Assembly: GCA_022577435.1 (NCBI GenBank)
Contig: JAKOON010000027.1
Coordinates: forward strand, 4,554,820-4,618,819
Length of the DNA stretch: 64,000 bases
Direction: 5' to 3'
Source: Embiotoca jacksoni
Taxonomy: Eukaryota; Chordata; Actinopteri; Embiotocidae
Each line of letters starts with the position of its first letter. The stretch's first letter is position 1. The notes below the pieces were generated by a model, which was not told the origin of the DNA, made no database searches, and saw nothing but the letters and a program-made list of their open reading frames with translations. Positions 11,191 to 23,299 of this stretch are shown piece by piece. Position numbers and translations under genes: made by a program.

Positions 11191-11559
11191 TCAAATAAAA
11201 AGGTGCCATGAACGCTTTGCCTATTTTCAACAACTCTCATATCTCCTTAAAGGTTTAACAAACAAAGGGAATACTTTTCCTACCTTATGATACAACCAAA
11301 TCATGTAATACTAGACTAATTTTGACAGACCATGCCAGGGCCATTGTTTTTGCTCGCCTGGGCCTGGAAAATACACACATGCATGACCAGGATCAAAGAG
11401 TCATGTGACATAAAAATAAATACAGAGTGATAAAGTCTGAATAGGGGTGAGGTCAATGTTGGTTGGATGGAACAAATGCAGGACTTTGGTCGAGTCTGTG
11501 AGGAAGCAAAATTGAATGTGTTTTTTTGAAGTAACATAATTAAGTAAGATTGAATAACT

Positions 11560-11720
11560 TACATAACATTCGGAACATTATGTACATTTTTTGTTTCAAG
11601 ACAAACCATTATCTTTTCCGAATCTTAATCAAGTAGTTTTTGTACTTAAACCTAACCAAATTGCGACCGATTACTTTTCATGCCTGGGCGAGGCAAAACG
11701 TGACACTGGCACGGTATCCT
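11560..11720 (+). mobile_element. Old copy of a CCTAAACCTAACC-type interspersed repeat
   Basis: This copy shares an exact 23-bp core (11636-11658, containing GTACTTAAACCTAACC) with the copy at 51860-51990, plus weaker similarity upstream (AAACCA...TTTTCC). I recall similar CTAAACCTAACCAAGTAG text as a repeat in percomorph genomes, but not its family name. The borders are approximate. Confidence 0.55.
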
Positions 11721-12479
11721 CTAGTGGGTTGACAGCTTTTGGCAAGATATTGGGTTGGATAAAACATTTGCAATTTTTGGAAGGTTTTAAAACCCGTGTT
11801 TCTTCACAATTGGTCTTATTCTGTTTAGCTATCTTTTATGACAAACCAAATGAACTGCAAAGAGCTTTGAATTGTTCACACTGTGTTTACTGGATTTCTG
11901 GGTCTTGTGCAATCTTACTTGAGGCATGAGCCTCATTAGAGAGTTTTTACCTTAAAAAATTTCAGTGCGCTAACTATCTACAAAATTCCAGTAAAAAATA
12001 CATTCAAAGAGGTAGTTATGTATATATGTGCTATCATCAGGTAAATGTGACAAAATGGTTGAGTTAAAAGTACTTTATATATAATGAGTAAAAGTAATCG
12101 GAGAAAGGGATTTCTTTTGTTCTATTTTTGGGAAAATACATGGGTGTGGTAACTGCTTATAAAAAGTGAATAAAAATATTTTCATGAGCAGTTTAGGACT
12201 TTATGATATAATTTTGCAGTTGTTAAAATGCATCACTGGTACTGTGGCTACCGGCTACTACTTTCAGAAGCTCTGCTCTCCCTGAAGGCTTACAAGTGGA
12301 AATGCATTTTCATCCAGTATTACATGCTCTATGGTTGTGTAATTAATACAAAAATGATAATGCTGCAGTGAAATGTTTCTTTAAACTTTCTTAGAATGAC
12401 TTTGCATACCTGAAGGGGAACAGAAAGTCATTGGGCTGTATGAAATTAACACATTTTCCCTTTTATTAACCTGGTCCAA
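11721..12479. other. Unique non-coding DNA
   Basis: No recognised feature lies here. The sequence is AT-rich, with ordinary short open frames. Confidence 0.4.
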
Positions 12480-12780
12480 GGATCGTTTCACTTTGAACCT
12501 CCGAGCTGTTGGTGCTGATGAGCCAGAGCTCCCCCAGTGAGAGTGTAATTACAATGTTCCCAGATTTCTAACCTCTTCTGTGTTGAGTTATGGGCTGGAA
12601 TTTAAATAATCTATCACTTGGCTACCTGGAGAGGGCTGCGCTTTGTTCTCATTTGAAATCACTTTTAATGTCAGCATGGAAGAAGAGGAGAGTGGTGATT
12701 GTAAGAGGCCTACTTTTCTCTATTTCCGTAGAAGAGCGTGTTCCTCACATTTGCTAGCCCCAATGCAAATTGCAATTCAG
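12480..12780. promoter_or_regulatory. Candidate conserved non-coding regulatory block with POU octamer
   Basis: This is unique, moderately AT-rich sequence with GTGTAATTACAATG near 12543, TTTAAATAATCTATCACTTG near 12601, and a perfect octamer ATGCAAAT at 12763-12770 followed by TGCAATTC. The mix of homeodomain and POU sites suggests regulatory DNA. This is inference only. Confidence 0.3.
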
Positions 12781-13564
12781 ATCCAAATACTTATCCAATA
12801 ATAGTGGTATTGTACAGATAGAGTGTACATCTCATATGAGGAGAGATACTCACAAAAGATCAAATAAGACATGCTTTTTTGTGAGCTGTCCTCTCCTCTG
12901 TAGATAAATCCTCTGCCGCAGGCATTAGTAGACTTTTTTTCAGCCCCGGTTTTATTTTCAAACAGATTTTGAGACAGTGATCACGTCAGATGACATGAAG
13001 CAAAGACTAAACAGAGACAACTTGAAAGCTGAAAGCCGTCGTGCCTCCTCCTCTTTCAAAGAGGTGTGATATAGTCTTCTCTCAACACCTCCACTGTGCT
13101 AAATCAAAACAAGACTTCAACCGAAGAAAATCTTCATTTATGTGTGGTTGTGTTTCACGTGTCAGGAGACTGTATATAAATATATATTTATTTTTTCTTC
13201 ATGATTTTGGATCCATTTGATAATTTAGAAAAATAAACCCTGAACAGATGACAGTGCAAACAGGCCATGGGTCTGATGAGCCCAGTTGTTGCTCACTGCT
13301 GTAATCGGCACAGACAGGGAGTCCATAATAAACACTGGCAGAGAATGATAAGGTTTGTCTCACCGTAAAACTGTTAACACTGAGGTTTTACTGGACTAGC
13401 ACATGGCAGGAAGGCAGCACTGAACGTCCCCAGAGCTTTATGATGACTTTGGGGAAAAAGAGAGTTGGGACTGAAGAAAGTTGTTGTGAAGAAAGTCATG
13501 ACTGGCCCACATATCTCCAAGTACTGAAATCTATGTTTATTATAAAAGTGTTGGAAGTCTCTTT
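12781..13564. other. Unique non-coding DNA
   Basis: Nothing recognised apart from the 14-bp word AGACTGTATATAAA at 13167-13180, which also ends the repeat at 41295-41832. Confidence 0.4.
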
Positions 13565-13584
13565 AAAAAAAAAAAAAAAAAAAA
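13565..13584. repeat. (A)20 homopolymer
   Basis: This is a perfect A run. Another of 16 A lies at 13950-13965. Confidence 0.95.
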
Positions 13585-14550
13585 CTACTTCTAAAAACTT
13601 ATACAATCCTTATGACTTCAGTCACGCTTACAGGTTGTAGCAGTTTTTTTTTTTAAGAGTATCAGGACACTTGTATTGACCACTGGTGATAGCAAACTGC
13701 AAGCAGCTACTCTGTCAGCAACAGAAAAAGAGCAACTTGTTTACAGCGCAGCCACGGCGGCTGAGAGGATTCACTGCATTACATTTTTATAATAAAGAAG
13801 GCAGTCAATGTCAGCCGACATTGAGATAATAAACTCATGATAGAATATCGTCTGTGAGAAATGCAGCTTATCTTTGGCATCACATTCACCGGTGGGATGT
13901 CTGCATCGTCTCCTTATGTTTAGTCCTGCTACTTGAAGCCTACTGGAATAAAAAAAAAAAAAAAAGAGTCAATTATAGCATACAAATACATTTAATTATT
14001 ACTACAGCCAAATGTCACTGATCAATTGTTTGAAAAGTAGGATCAGTATTGTGAAAATCTTAGGGATTACAACTTTAAAAATGCCCAAACCTTTCAAATA
14101 TCTCATTGTAAAAAAACATCAAAGAAATCAGAATTTAAATGCAGGTGATCTCGGGTGTCTCTATGCCAGTCTCAATGGTGCCAATATCCCAGTATGCAGT
14201 TGCAAGGGGGATAAAGGAAGCTCCTAACCACTGTAAGTCCCATCAGATTTTCCAAAAAAGTTCTCAAATGTTTGTTAAACCACAAATGTATTTGACTTTC
14301 AGGGAAAAGCGAAGTAGAGCAGAGATGTTTCTTTTCCAGTTTGGAGCCTGAATTACATCTGCATTTCAAAATAAATACTAGAAATGTCAAAATAGTGCAA
14401 GCTAAGATAAAAAAAAATAAATAAAAAAAAGGATTCACATGTATACTGCATCCGTTTTAAATTTAGCCTTAAAATAAGAGGAAAAAAACCCTCTGAGTGG
14501 ATCCAGCTGCATTTTATAAAACATATTTCTTGCTTTCTCTGGTTGTCTGT

Positions 14551-14661
14551 CACTCACTCACTCTATCACTTTATCACTTTATCACTCACTCACTCACTCA
14601 CTCACTCACTCACTCACTCAAATCAATCCATCCATCCATCCATCCATCCATCCATCCATCC
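14551..14661. repeat. Compound tetranucleotide microsatellite (CACT)n / (ATCC)n
   Basis: A short CACT run is followed by two TATCACTT units, then a CACT run from about 14583 to 14620, and then an ATCC run to 14661. Two adjacent tetranucleotide arrays sharing a CA/TC-rich backbone suggest one array that diversified by slippage and point change. Confidence 0.95.
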
Positions 14662-17600
14662 CTTAGTTGAGCCACAAGAGTCTTCTTCTTTATCTGTTGA
14701 ATGCTTGCTTCATTTTCCTGCTCAGCCCTGCCTTGTTTGAGGGGATTTGAGGGGCGAGATTGTTAATCCCAACTTTGAACATGAATCAGCATCCAGGGGG
14801 AAGGCCTCCTGGATTCTCAGCCTCTTTCTTATGATAATGGTCCAATCAGTATGGCCAGAATGATGAAAATGCCAGCCATCTTATCTCAGTGGGACAGCTT
14901 GGCTGTTGTAAGGGAGGCCTGTCAGAAAAACAACAAGAACCTGTTTTGAAATAAGGAGGGTGCCGCTCTTATTTCATTTCAGCTAGCTGGTCATAGCAGC
15001 ATCAGTGTGTTTTGTGCATGTGCGCGTGCATGTTTATGCGTGTATGCATGTAGGCTGAGGCAGTATGATTGCATATGTTGGTACTTGCATAAATGCACAT
15101 GCGGGGAGCAGGAGTGCAGAGTGTGTCTGTGCGTGCATGTTTATGGGTTTGTGGTGTTTATGCCCGAGTATGCCCTTTGCCGAGGCCGATGTGTCTTGCT
15201 GAGTGGGACAGGTGCGTTTCTGCCTCGCAAACCACTGATCCATCGGGCTCACATTTCTGAAATTGATAACTGCTGACCGGGAGATAACTTTTTCCACTCG
15301 AGGACTGTGCAGCTTTCAGATGTACATGCACACATCGCTTGCATCTGTTGTTGCAGATTATTTTATGAAGTGAAAGCCTTGCACGTGCATAAAGATATGT
15401 TTTTAAAGCATTGCCTCCTCCTGTGCTGTTCTGTACGCGAGACTGATTACATGATATGAGTGAAATTTGTGTGTCACCGGCAATGCCGATCTTACGGGTA
15501 TAACAACAGGTGCCTTTAGTCATCGTCAGCGAGCGGTGCAAGGGTTCAGTCACATTGCGGATACGTTCGTCAATGGGAGGTATTACGGTATTCGGTATGG
15601 ATGAAATGTGTTAACTACCAGTAAGGTGAAGTTGTTGCCAGCTGGGGAGGAGCGGAGGATGGGGACTGGACGGGAATTGGCTGCGTGTCCGTCCCCGTAC
15701 ATGAGACCTTGAGTTACAATGAAGGCATTATGCCAGATTATTGGGGCTAAGCAGGGGGCAGTGTCTGTCTCTCTGCCGGTGCTCCGAGTGGCCTCGGGGC
15801 TGGACTGGACGCACAGCTGTTCCTGGCTGCTCTACACTAGACACTCTGGCGTCCAGTAAAACTGCATGTGTGGGTTTTTGTGTGTCTGTGATAATATTTG
15901 GTTTTTTTTGGAGTGTCTGTTCCAGTTTGGGCCGCTCATGTGCTCATTGTTCAGTTAAGTTCTTTAACATCCTTATTGGCACGTCAGTAATGCACTCAGG
16001 ACCAAGGCGCTCGAAAAGCACACCCTCTCGTGTAATATTGCAATTATACAACAAGATACCAACTAAATAAAATATATAAATCAAAATGTATTCATATTCT
16101 GAGGCAACTCGCTCTCAAAATGTATAACTTTTTGTTTCGATTAACGTTTCTGTGGCACTACATGGGGTATGACTAAAAACTGGAGAACAATCGGTCACGT
16201 CAGGAGCCTCTTAAGTAATGTCTGCAATATTTACTACTCCAGAAAGCAGGGCGACCCTTAGCAACGACTGTTTTATTGCTTACTACAGATCGTTTCTCAA
16301 ACTGAATAAGTACAGCACATAGAAACACTAAACTGCTTAGCTGGCTCAATCATGTTGTAAGTAAGATATCTGCTTGAAAAGATATTGATGGACTCGTGTA
16401 TTTTACAGACTTTAGCACCTTGTCATGGGTTAAAACCCGGTCAAGCTAGCCGCCGCTAGGATTTTAAGTGATCGACTATAGGTGGTGTTACGGTACAGGT
16501 GCCCGGAGCCACACAGAAGGACCAAAAGAGACTAGATTTTGCCAAATGGGTCTCATTTAACAGGCCTATAATGTGTAAAAACAACATTATATTGCATATT
16601 ATAGGAAATTAATTTCCAATTATATATTGCCATTGAGTGATAGGCGGAGTGATATTTACTACTGATGAGCAGGGATTGCTATTATGCTGATTTGAGCACG
16701 TTCCAAATGTTCAGTTGACCAATTAGATCGCTGGGTCGAAACTACTTGTTGTATAATTATGCTTATCTGTGCGTAAGGAAGCAAATATGTGCGTACGTAT
16801 GGAAAAGGCGCTTTCATCACCCTCTTTCCTGCTGTGTGAGGAGGGATAGCCCCTGATGTGGTGACTAGGGCTGGTAACTTATCCAATGTTTCCCCAGGGC
16901 TGCAGGCTCTGTAATGAGAGGGAATCATCACTGCATTGAAGATAAGAGAAGCCCAGCCAGCAGACAACCAGCACTGTTCACCGTCACTCCGCAGGAATAG
17001 CCACATGATGCTCCACATCAAATCCTCATATGCTTTCCTTTTCTCTCGCTACCACATTACCTCAAACGTTCCTGGCCTGTCTTTATCCTTCCTGTTTGGC
17101 CTCAGGATTGGCAGAGCCCAGGTGGGATTGTGCTTGTCAATGGTTGCGGTGGGAGTGGGATAACGAGCGGGGCGGAGGAGGCAAGGTTGATTATGAGCCC
17201 GCCTCCCTTAAATAAAGCTCCCTCCATCAGAGGATAGGAATGGCATGTAGCGTGTGCCAGCAGAGCGCCAACCCATAAGCAAATTTTTTTTTTTACAAGT
17301 ACGAGGCTGGAGTAGAGATGGACATCCAATCCTGAGAGGAGTGCATGTGTTGTGTCGGTGACCTTTGGGCCCACTCGAGTTACATTACGTGCGAAATTTC
17401 CCTGTGACATCATGTACATAATCATTAGCACAAGGCTGCAATTGAAAATAGATATGACATGATTATGGACACTGGCATTACCGTCCAGTTTATACTGACA
17501 CTGTAGCGTAAACTTTAACGTATCATTTTCTGAAACCCCCCAAAAAGTCTGGTCTCAAATCTTAAAATGAAAAACTAAATGAAAGAAACTAAACTTAAAT

Positions 17601-17800
17601 CCTTGTGTGTTTATAGGCTTAGGCAGGAGAGGATCTGCCTGTGTCGACTTTCATTTGACCTACTGGAGGCTATTTGCATATGATGACTTCTACACCAGCA
17701 TCTAATAACAGCAGTTATGTTAAAGCTAATACGATAGAAAAACCTCCCTAAGTGGATATGAAGGAGGGAAGCTGTTTGCGTTCAAGTCATTCTCTCTATG
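14662..17800. other. Unique non-coding DNA
   Basis: No gene was recognised. The stretch 15001-15600 is GTGCATG-rich but not a regular satellite. A perfect POU octamer (ATTTGCAT) lies at 17672-17679. The open frames here show no recognisable domains. Confidence 0.4.
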
Positions 17801-17828
17801 CGTGTGTGTGTGCGTGTGTGTGTGTGTG
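17801..17828. repeat. Short imperfect (GT)n
   Basis: This is a run of GT units with two C interruptions, next to unique sequence on both sides. Confidence 0.8.
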
Positions 17829-18576
17829 CTTATCAGTGCTGCTCACAAAGCCGGGCCTCAATACTCTGAACTGACTGGAGGAAGGACACATGCAGTTGTA
17901 GAGAAATGTGCAGGGAAACAGGAGGTAGTGTGGATACACACACTGTCCGTACGTGGAAACTGTAAACAATAAACACACACAGTTTCTGACTGAAGTCAAA
18001 AGTGATTCATATTCAGATGTACACTCTGCAGGTGCTTGACTCCCATCGGCCCCTTTTATATTATTGAAACTATGCCAGTGAGGTTTTTCTTGTGTTGAGT
18101 TTTTGGGGAATGAGATTTTAAAATGCTTCCAGTTCGTCACTTTTAGACGAGCATGTGTGGGTACCATTAATGGAATTACAAAATAGTCTAAAAACAAGAA
18201 GGCCCATAGTGAAATTAAATAAATAAAGTAAGAAATAATGTAATAAAAACATACAATAGAAACATACAATACAGGACTGATTTAAGACGGATGTCCATTG
18301 GGTAATCTATCTCACATTGATCATCTATGACAATTATGGTCTGTCATTTCTAATGTGACTAACTTCATCTACTTGTAAAATAAGGATAAGAGTAATAGAA
18401 CATTTTCAAAAAACTAAAAAAAGGATGGGTGTTTTGTCCAACCTGAATACAGTGGTGAGACTTCGTTCCGTTTTGCATTCACTCCCGTGCTCACAGACGA
18501 AGAGCTCAATATGATAGGATAACTACATTTTTAACAAAAACATTTAATGATGGCTAACACAGTGGCCACTAGAAAA

Positions 18577-18622
18577 AAACTACTAATGAGGTATTTTTGA
18601 AACTACTAATGAGGTATTTTTG
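18577..18622. repeat. Two tandem copies of a 23-bp unit
   Basis: The unit starting AAACTACTAATGAGGTATTT occurs twice head to tail with no mismatch (18577-18599 and 18600-18622). Each copy carries an ACTAATGAG homeodomain-like core. The exact identity indicates a recent duplication. Confidence 0.9.
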
Positions 18623-18889
18623 TTTCAACATGTTTCTATACTGCAATGCCCACAGACCTAAATTTAAGGCAGTAAAACAGTCGTTACAGGAAACTATGGA
18701 ATATGATGGACCAAATCCATAAATACAGTTACAGCAAAGCCTATAATATAGAGAACTGCATTAATTCCTTACAACTCAAATGCAAATAAAGCACAGAAAT
18801 GTGCCTTTAAAGGAAAAGTATAGGAATATATTTATCATGTACTGTTAGGGTGATCCATTGTCATTCTGCTCCATGTTAGTTAACATCTG

Positions 18890-19050
18890 GTTAATGGATC
18901 CTGGTTCACAGGGTTCATATGATGATTCAGTCTGTTGGCCCTCATCTGGCCCGAGCCTGGGGTGAACATGGACTGCTGTCTCACTGCTTCCTGATTAGAC
19001 TGTATATAAATTAATACCAGCGGCTGACACATCATCAGAGCTGCCTTTGT
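18890..19050. promoter_or_regulatory. Candidate conserved non-coding block
   Basis: This is unique sequence with CTGATTAGACTGTATATAAA near 18991, AATTAATACC immediately after, and GCTGACACATCATCAGAGCTG near 19022. It holds TAAT/ATTA cores and a MEIS-like TGACA. The 14-bp word AGACTGTATATAAA here is shared with 13167 and, inverted, with the repeat at 41295-41832, so a transposon-derived origin is possible. Confidence 0.25.
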
Positions 19051-19349
19051 GAAACAGAAAACACAGGTGCCCCTCTGGCATGACTTTCCACATTGTGTGT
19101 TTGTTTGTGTGTGTGTGGGTGTGTGTGTACGTGTACTGAGAGTCTACAGTGCTAATCTGTCACACTCTGCCATGCCTGTCTACGTTCAACCAAATGTTCA
19201 TCAATCACACGTGTCCGGAGAGCACACAGACATCCAGACACACAGCTTTCACCTCTGGTACAATGCCAGTTTGCCAAAAGTGACTACGGCGTCCGTCGTC
19301 ATCGTCGCCTCTCTGGCATATCTGGAACCAAGACAGACACAGAGACACA

Positions 19350-19430
<81 letters not shown>
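19350..19430. repeat. (AC)40 microsatellite
   Basis: This is an uninterrupted 81-bp AC run, one of the two longest in the window. It follows a short degenerate lead-in (AGACAGACACAGAGACACAG). Confidence 0.98.
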
Positions 19431-19431
<1 letters not shown>

Positions 19432-19819
19432 GGCATGTGACACCAGTTACTGAAATGGCCCTACAGTGCACCTACAATCACTCAAAACACTGACTTCAGC
19501 GTGAGACACCAGCAGGAGCAGAAGTCCTGAAAACTATTTAATCCCCTCATCCTGCTCCAAACTCCATAAAAAAAAAACAGGCAATAGTGGGAATATAAGA
19601 GGTCATCGATCATTGATAAACTCGCAGTTTTGATTTGTTGTGTCAAACATAAACATTTACACTTCCAAGTTCCCTTTTCTTCCCTGTCGATTCTCCGTGG
19701 CGCCTCCCACTTTTACCACGCTGCAGATGCACATGCAGCTTGCAGAAGAAAAAGAAAACACCTCCCTGAGCTCTGAGAGTTGCAAGCAGGTGCAAAAACA
19801 AGCACGTGGGCACGGAGGA

Positions 19820-19885
19820 AGGGACGAGGAAAGGAGGACAAAGAGGAGGAGGAGGAGAGGAGGGCGAAAGGAGGAGGAAGAGGTG
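19820..19885. repeat. Purine-rich GAGGA-type low-complexity tract
   Basis: Purine-rich text (GGAGGAAGGGACGAGGAAAG and similar) ends in a GTGAGT donor-like match at about 19881. The open frame through it yields an Arg/Glu run typical of low complexity and is not counted as a gene. Confidence 0.7.
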
Positions 19886-20005
19886 AGTTATGCTATGCTC
19901 CAGTTAAGGCTGCTGAGTTTAGTCTGTGGCTCCTTCATGTGGCAGAAACCCATTAATCATTCCTGTTCACTGACAGGACCTCTGCAACTAGCAGACACTC
20001 CCCCT

Positions 20006-20006
<1 letters not shown>

Positions 20007-20074
<68 letters not shown>
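20007..20074. repeat. (CA)34 microsatellite
   Basis: This is an uninterrupted CA run of 68 bp in the dense microsatellite zone of 19-30 kb. Confidence 0.98.
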
Positions 20075-20075
<1 letters not shown>

Positions 20076-21532
20076 GCACGAGCACCCACACCTCCGTGCC
20101 TCCGCCCCTGTTGCCACATACACAGAGGAATACGCCCCAATTTCACCAAAACATGACCAATGATGGCCTCCCTCCCACGCGCCCATCCATCCCATCAAGT
20201 CATCCGTCTTTTACCATTATCTATCCATGAATCCATCTCTCCATCTTCCCGCGTTGACAAGCACTGGCAGCCACTCACGATTCATCAAATGTGCTTTCAT
20301 TTCTTCCACCACCTTTTGGAGCTCTTTTAAACAAAGAACACAATCTTCAACATCACACAAAATAAACTGAGGGTGAAACTGTGAGATGACGGCAAAACTA
20401 AACAGAGATGGGAAAAAATAAACCAAACTTCGAAGTAACACGCCATTTAACAAACCACCGTTACTCACACCGGACTAAAAATAAACCCGACTATAAACCT
20501 GAAAGACTGAAGAAAGTCTTTTAATGGAGTTTTATGACCGAGCACGCAGAACAATCTTATTGGTAATACATCATATGTTTTTTCTCCAGCCTGCATTCAA
20601 CAACACTGTATATTGAAAAATATTTAACGGTTCCAATGCACATGCGGTTTAAGGTTCACTGGCACAAAAGACATTTACGCAAAGCAAATACTTAAATAAA
20701 AAAAATTTTAATTGGCTTTTAATTGAGGCTCTATTGTTTACCGATTTATTTCTTGTTTGGGTTTTAATTGTGTTTTATTGTTTCATCTTTCTTCTAGTTT
20801 TCTCTCATTTTCCTTGTATTTTAAGTTTCTTTTATCTTTCTCAGCTGCATTGTTGTATGAAAAGTGCAACATAAATAAATGTGAGTTGAGCTAAATGACA
20901 CTAACACTCGGCAGTTGAATAAACTGTGCTTGTAGAGATTTTTGTTACTTCTATTTTAAGCCCTTTTCACTTTCCTTTCATGTGACAGAAACTAAACAAG
21001 TCTGGAATTTAATATCTTTGGGTCGAGTCTGTGAATCCACACATCTTGACTGAGGCCTGTGAAATAGTTATATGCCCATATGTCCCTCTCTTATTGCTGC
21101 AGTGGTATTTCACAATATGTCTCCGTTATGAGGTCCATATATCATCAAAAACTATTTCAGAAAAAAGAAACAGTCTGAGACCTCATTGCTGTATAATCTG
21201 AACCAATTTAGTAAAAGTGCTATTCTTGAAGCCACCACTAGGGGCTATCTACTCCACAGGTTTCTCCACTTGCAGAAAGTCCCCCAAGCCTCATCAGCAA
21301 CCACTTCTCATGACAAAGGATTAGAAACTCAACATATGACAGAAAGTGTATTAAACCAGCATCTCACTAATGGAACCATCAAAGTTTGGACTGAAGGCAA
21401 GAAAAACAAAAGAAGAAACTGAAACTGAAGAGCAGTTTGAATTTTTAAGCAGAGCGACCACAGTTTTTCCACATTAATCCAACATGTGCAATTCGGCTGC
21501 TTTTCATTTCTGCGTGAAAAAAAAAAGGGACA

Positions 21533-21534
<2 letters not shown>
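20075..21534. other. Unique AT-rich non-coding DNA
   Basis: No gene was recognised. A CTCF-like fragment (CCACTAGGGGCTA, near 21235) departs from consensus at one position. The rest is ordinary unique sequence. Confidence 0.4.

Positions 21535-21604
<70 letters not shown>
21535..21604. repeat. (TG)35 microsatellite
   Basis: This is an uninterrupted TG run of 70 bp, opposite in orientation to the two preceding CA arrays, and followed by a short imperfect tail. Confidence 0.98.
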
Positions 21605-21605
<1 letters not shown>

Positions 21606-21938
21606 ATGTGTGTGCCGTTTGTGTGTTTCTTTTCTTTAACGACACTGATTACTCTGCAAAATAATTTACTATGATGAGAAGAAGCAATGAACAAATTACA
21701 CCCTTGATCTTTTCAGCAACTGCATGCAAATCTGAGACACATACATATAGTATGCATACTGTGTTTGTTTTTGACCCTTTCTGGGAACACAGAATGAAGA
21801 GTTTTTAAAGCATCAGCATGGTGTTTGTTGTCGAGATGTGCCCCAGTTGTAGCGGTGAATGTAAACAATTGTGGTTTGAGTGCATGAGAAACAGATGAGC
21901 CAGATGAAAAATTTAAGATGCGTAAATTTGTTTGTCAC

Positions 21939-21981
21939 AATGTCAGTGCATTAATGCATAATGTCAGTGTGCATTAATGCA
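21939..21981. promoter_or_regulatory. Duplicated homeodomain-type palindrome TGCATTAATGCA
   Basis: The perfect 12-bp palindrome TGCATTAATGCA occurs at 21947-21958 and again at 21970-21981, where it extends to 14 bp. Each copy is preceded by AATGTCAG. The centre ATTAAT holds two opposed TAAT cores, the form bound by homeodomain dimers. The two copies probably arose by a local duplication of about 21-23 bp. A role as a paired-site regulatory element is inference. Confidence 0.35.
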
Positions 21982-22179
21982 CAACACACTGAGAAGATGC
22001 CACAGACTAGTGAAGACACAGGAGGGTTGGCTATGAGAAAAAAGACCGAGTTACTGAAAACAGGAGATGAATTGTTAAATACAATGATCCAGCCAAGAAA
22101 AATATAAAGATGACATGTTTGAGCACTTTTTAAAACACAACAGTGACAGTAATTTAGAAGATGGGGTGAAAATGTAGCT

Positions 22180-22420
22180 TTCACTAGGGAACATTTTCCT
22201 CTGTTCTCACCTTTCTGTTGCAGAAATTACAGGTAAGGATTAATGAGGTAACCGCTTCCCGATTCTTCCTGCCATCTGCCCCTTCAAAGAGATCTCCCCG
22301 AGTCGAGGAGTAAGCACTGAGGGAGAGGAACCAGAAAACGCCTCCGAGGGATGTCACTGCTAATTGTTTCCTATTTAGCCGAATCAAACGAGTTAACATC
22401 TTTGATGGTTTGTTGAAATA
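22180..22420. promoter_or_regulatory. Conserved-looking block around a microexon candidate
   Basis: This is unique, balanced-composition sequence containing AGGATTAATGAGGTAAC near 22235, GCTAATTG near 22360 and a strong acceptor/donor pair at 22224-22232. On the minus strand a 71-codon frame spans it, with a possible acceptor and a GTGAGA donor-like match, but I recognise no protein. Confidence 0.25.
22224..22232 (+). other. Candidate 9-nt microexon
   Basis: The acceptor is a pyrimidine-rich tract ending TTTCTGTTGCAG at 22223. The nine bases AAATTACAG follow, then the near-consensus donor GTAAGG at 22233-22238. Nine bases keep frame in any phase, and none of the three phases creates a stop inside a whole codon. 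Microexons of this size are common in vertebrate neuronal genes. If real, the window is intronic on the plus strand. Signal matches alone do not prove use. Confidence 0.2.
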
Positions 22421-23169
22421 TGACTGGGCTGTTAAATATAAAAGGGACTTGATTAAAGCCTGGAAAAGAACCTTCAGGGGTCACCGAGTGCCTTTTTCAG
22501 TGTTTTGATGCTAATATTGTGGCAAATCCATTGACTGACTGGCACTGCAGACAAGTGTGGACAATAATAGGTCAGATATTAATCAAAAAAAAAAACCATC
22601 TGTGATAGTAATAAAGCTCTGGTTTAAATTAAATGAAAATGCAGAGAAGATCATATCGTATCCACGCTGTACGGATGAGCAAGTATGTTACTGTGAAAAA
22701 CAGCAATTTTGACATGATTATTAATGTAAAATATAACCGGAGACTAAAATAGCTTCGGCTTTGACTCTGTTTTCATAAATATGATTATTACTGTGACAAC
22801 AGAGGGAGAGAGAAAAAAAATGTGGCTTAAAAGCGATCTCTCTTTTTGCCAGTGTTATTACATGTGCAAAAGTCACCATCAAACTGGATTAGGGGAATAG
22901 GATTGCGATGCTTGCCTTTGATCTGCCAGATTACAGTAAATCTTCCCCGGCACAGAATGAAAAGTTAGCGAGAGAGAGAGTGAGAGTGAGAGAGACGGGA
23001 GGAGGAGGAGGGGATTCTGCAGGGGCCCGATATCCACGCAGTCTCTCAGCTATAAGCCGAATTCTTCCCCCTTCGCCTCGTGCTTCCAGGAGATTTGGTT
23101 GCGGCTCTGATGTCTGAGTCCGAGGAGACACAATCAGGACAGTTGCTAATATGGCAGCGGAGGCACAAC
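22421..23169. other. Unique DNA with a GA-rich patch
   Basis: A purine-rich GAGAGTGAGAG tract spans about 22965-23012. The rest is unique. Frames on both strands through the GA-rich and adjacent segment are short and unrecognised. Confidence 0.4.
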
Positions 23170-23191
23170 AAAAAAAAAAAAAAAAAAAAAA
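23170..23191. repeat. (A)22 homopolymer
   Basis: This is a perfect A run followed by an AGAAGAGAGA purine tract. Confidence 0.95.
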
Positions 23192-23299
23192 GAAGAGAGA
23201 CAGCGATGGAGAGAAAAAAAGAAGAGAGAGAGATACCCTTCAATAATGACATCTCTATTCATTCCACCCCCATTCAGGATATATAGAAAGAGATCAAAT

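Noticed and set aside
19049..19453. Open frame rich in Thr-His at its end
   Set aside because: The second half is the translated AC microsatellite. The first half has no recognisable domain.
19640..20230. 196-codon plus-strand open frame, the longest in the window
   Set aside because: It is carried through a purine low-complexity tract (Arg/Glu run) and a CA array (Thr-His run). The unique ends have no domain.
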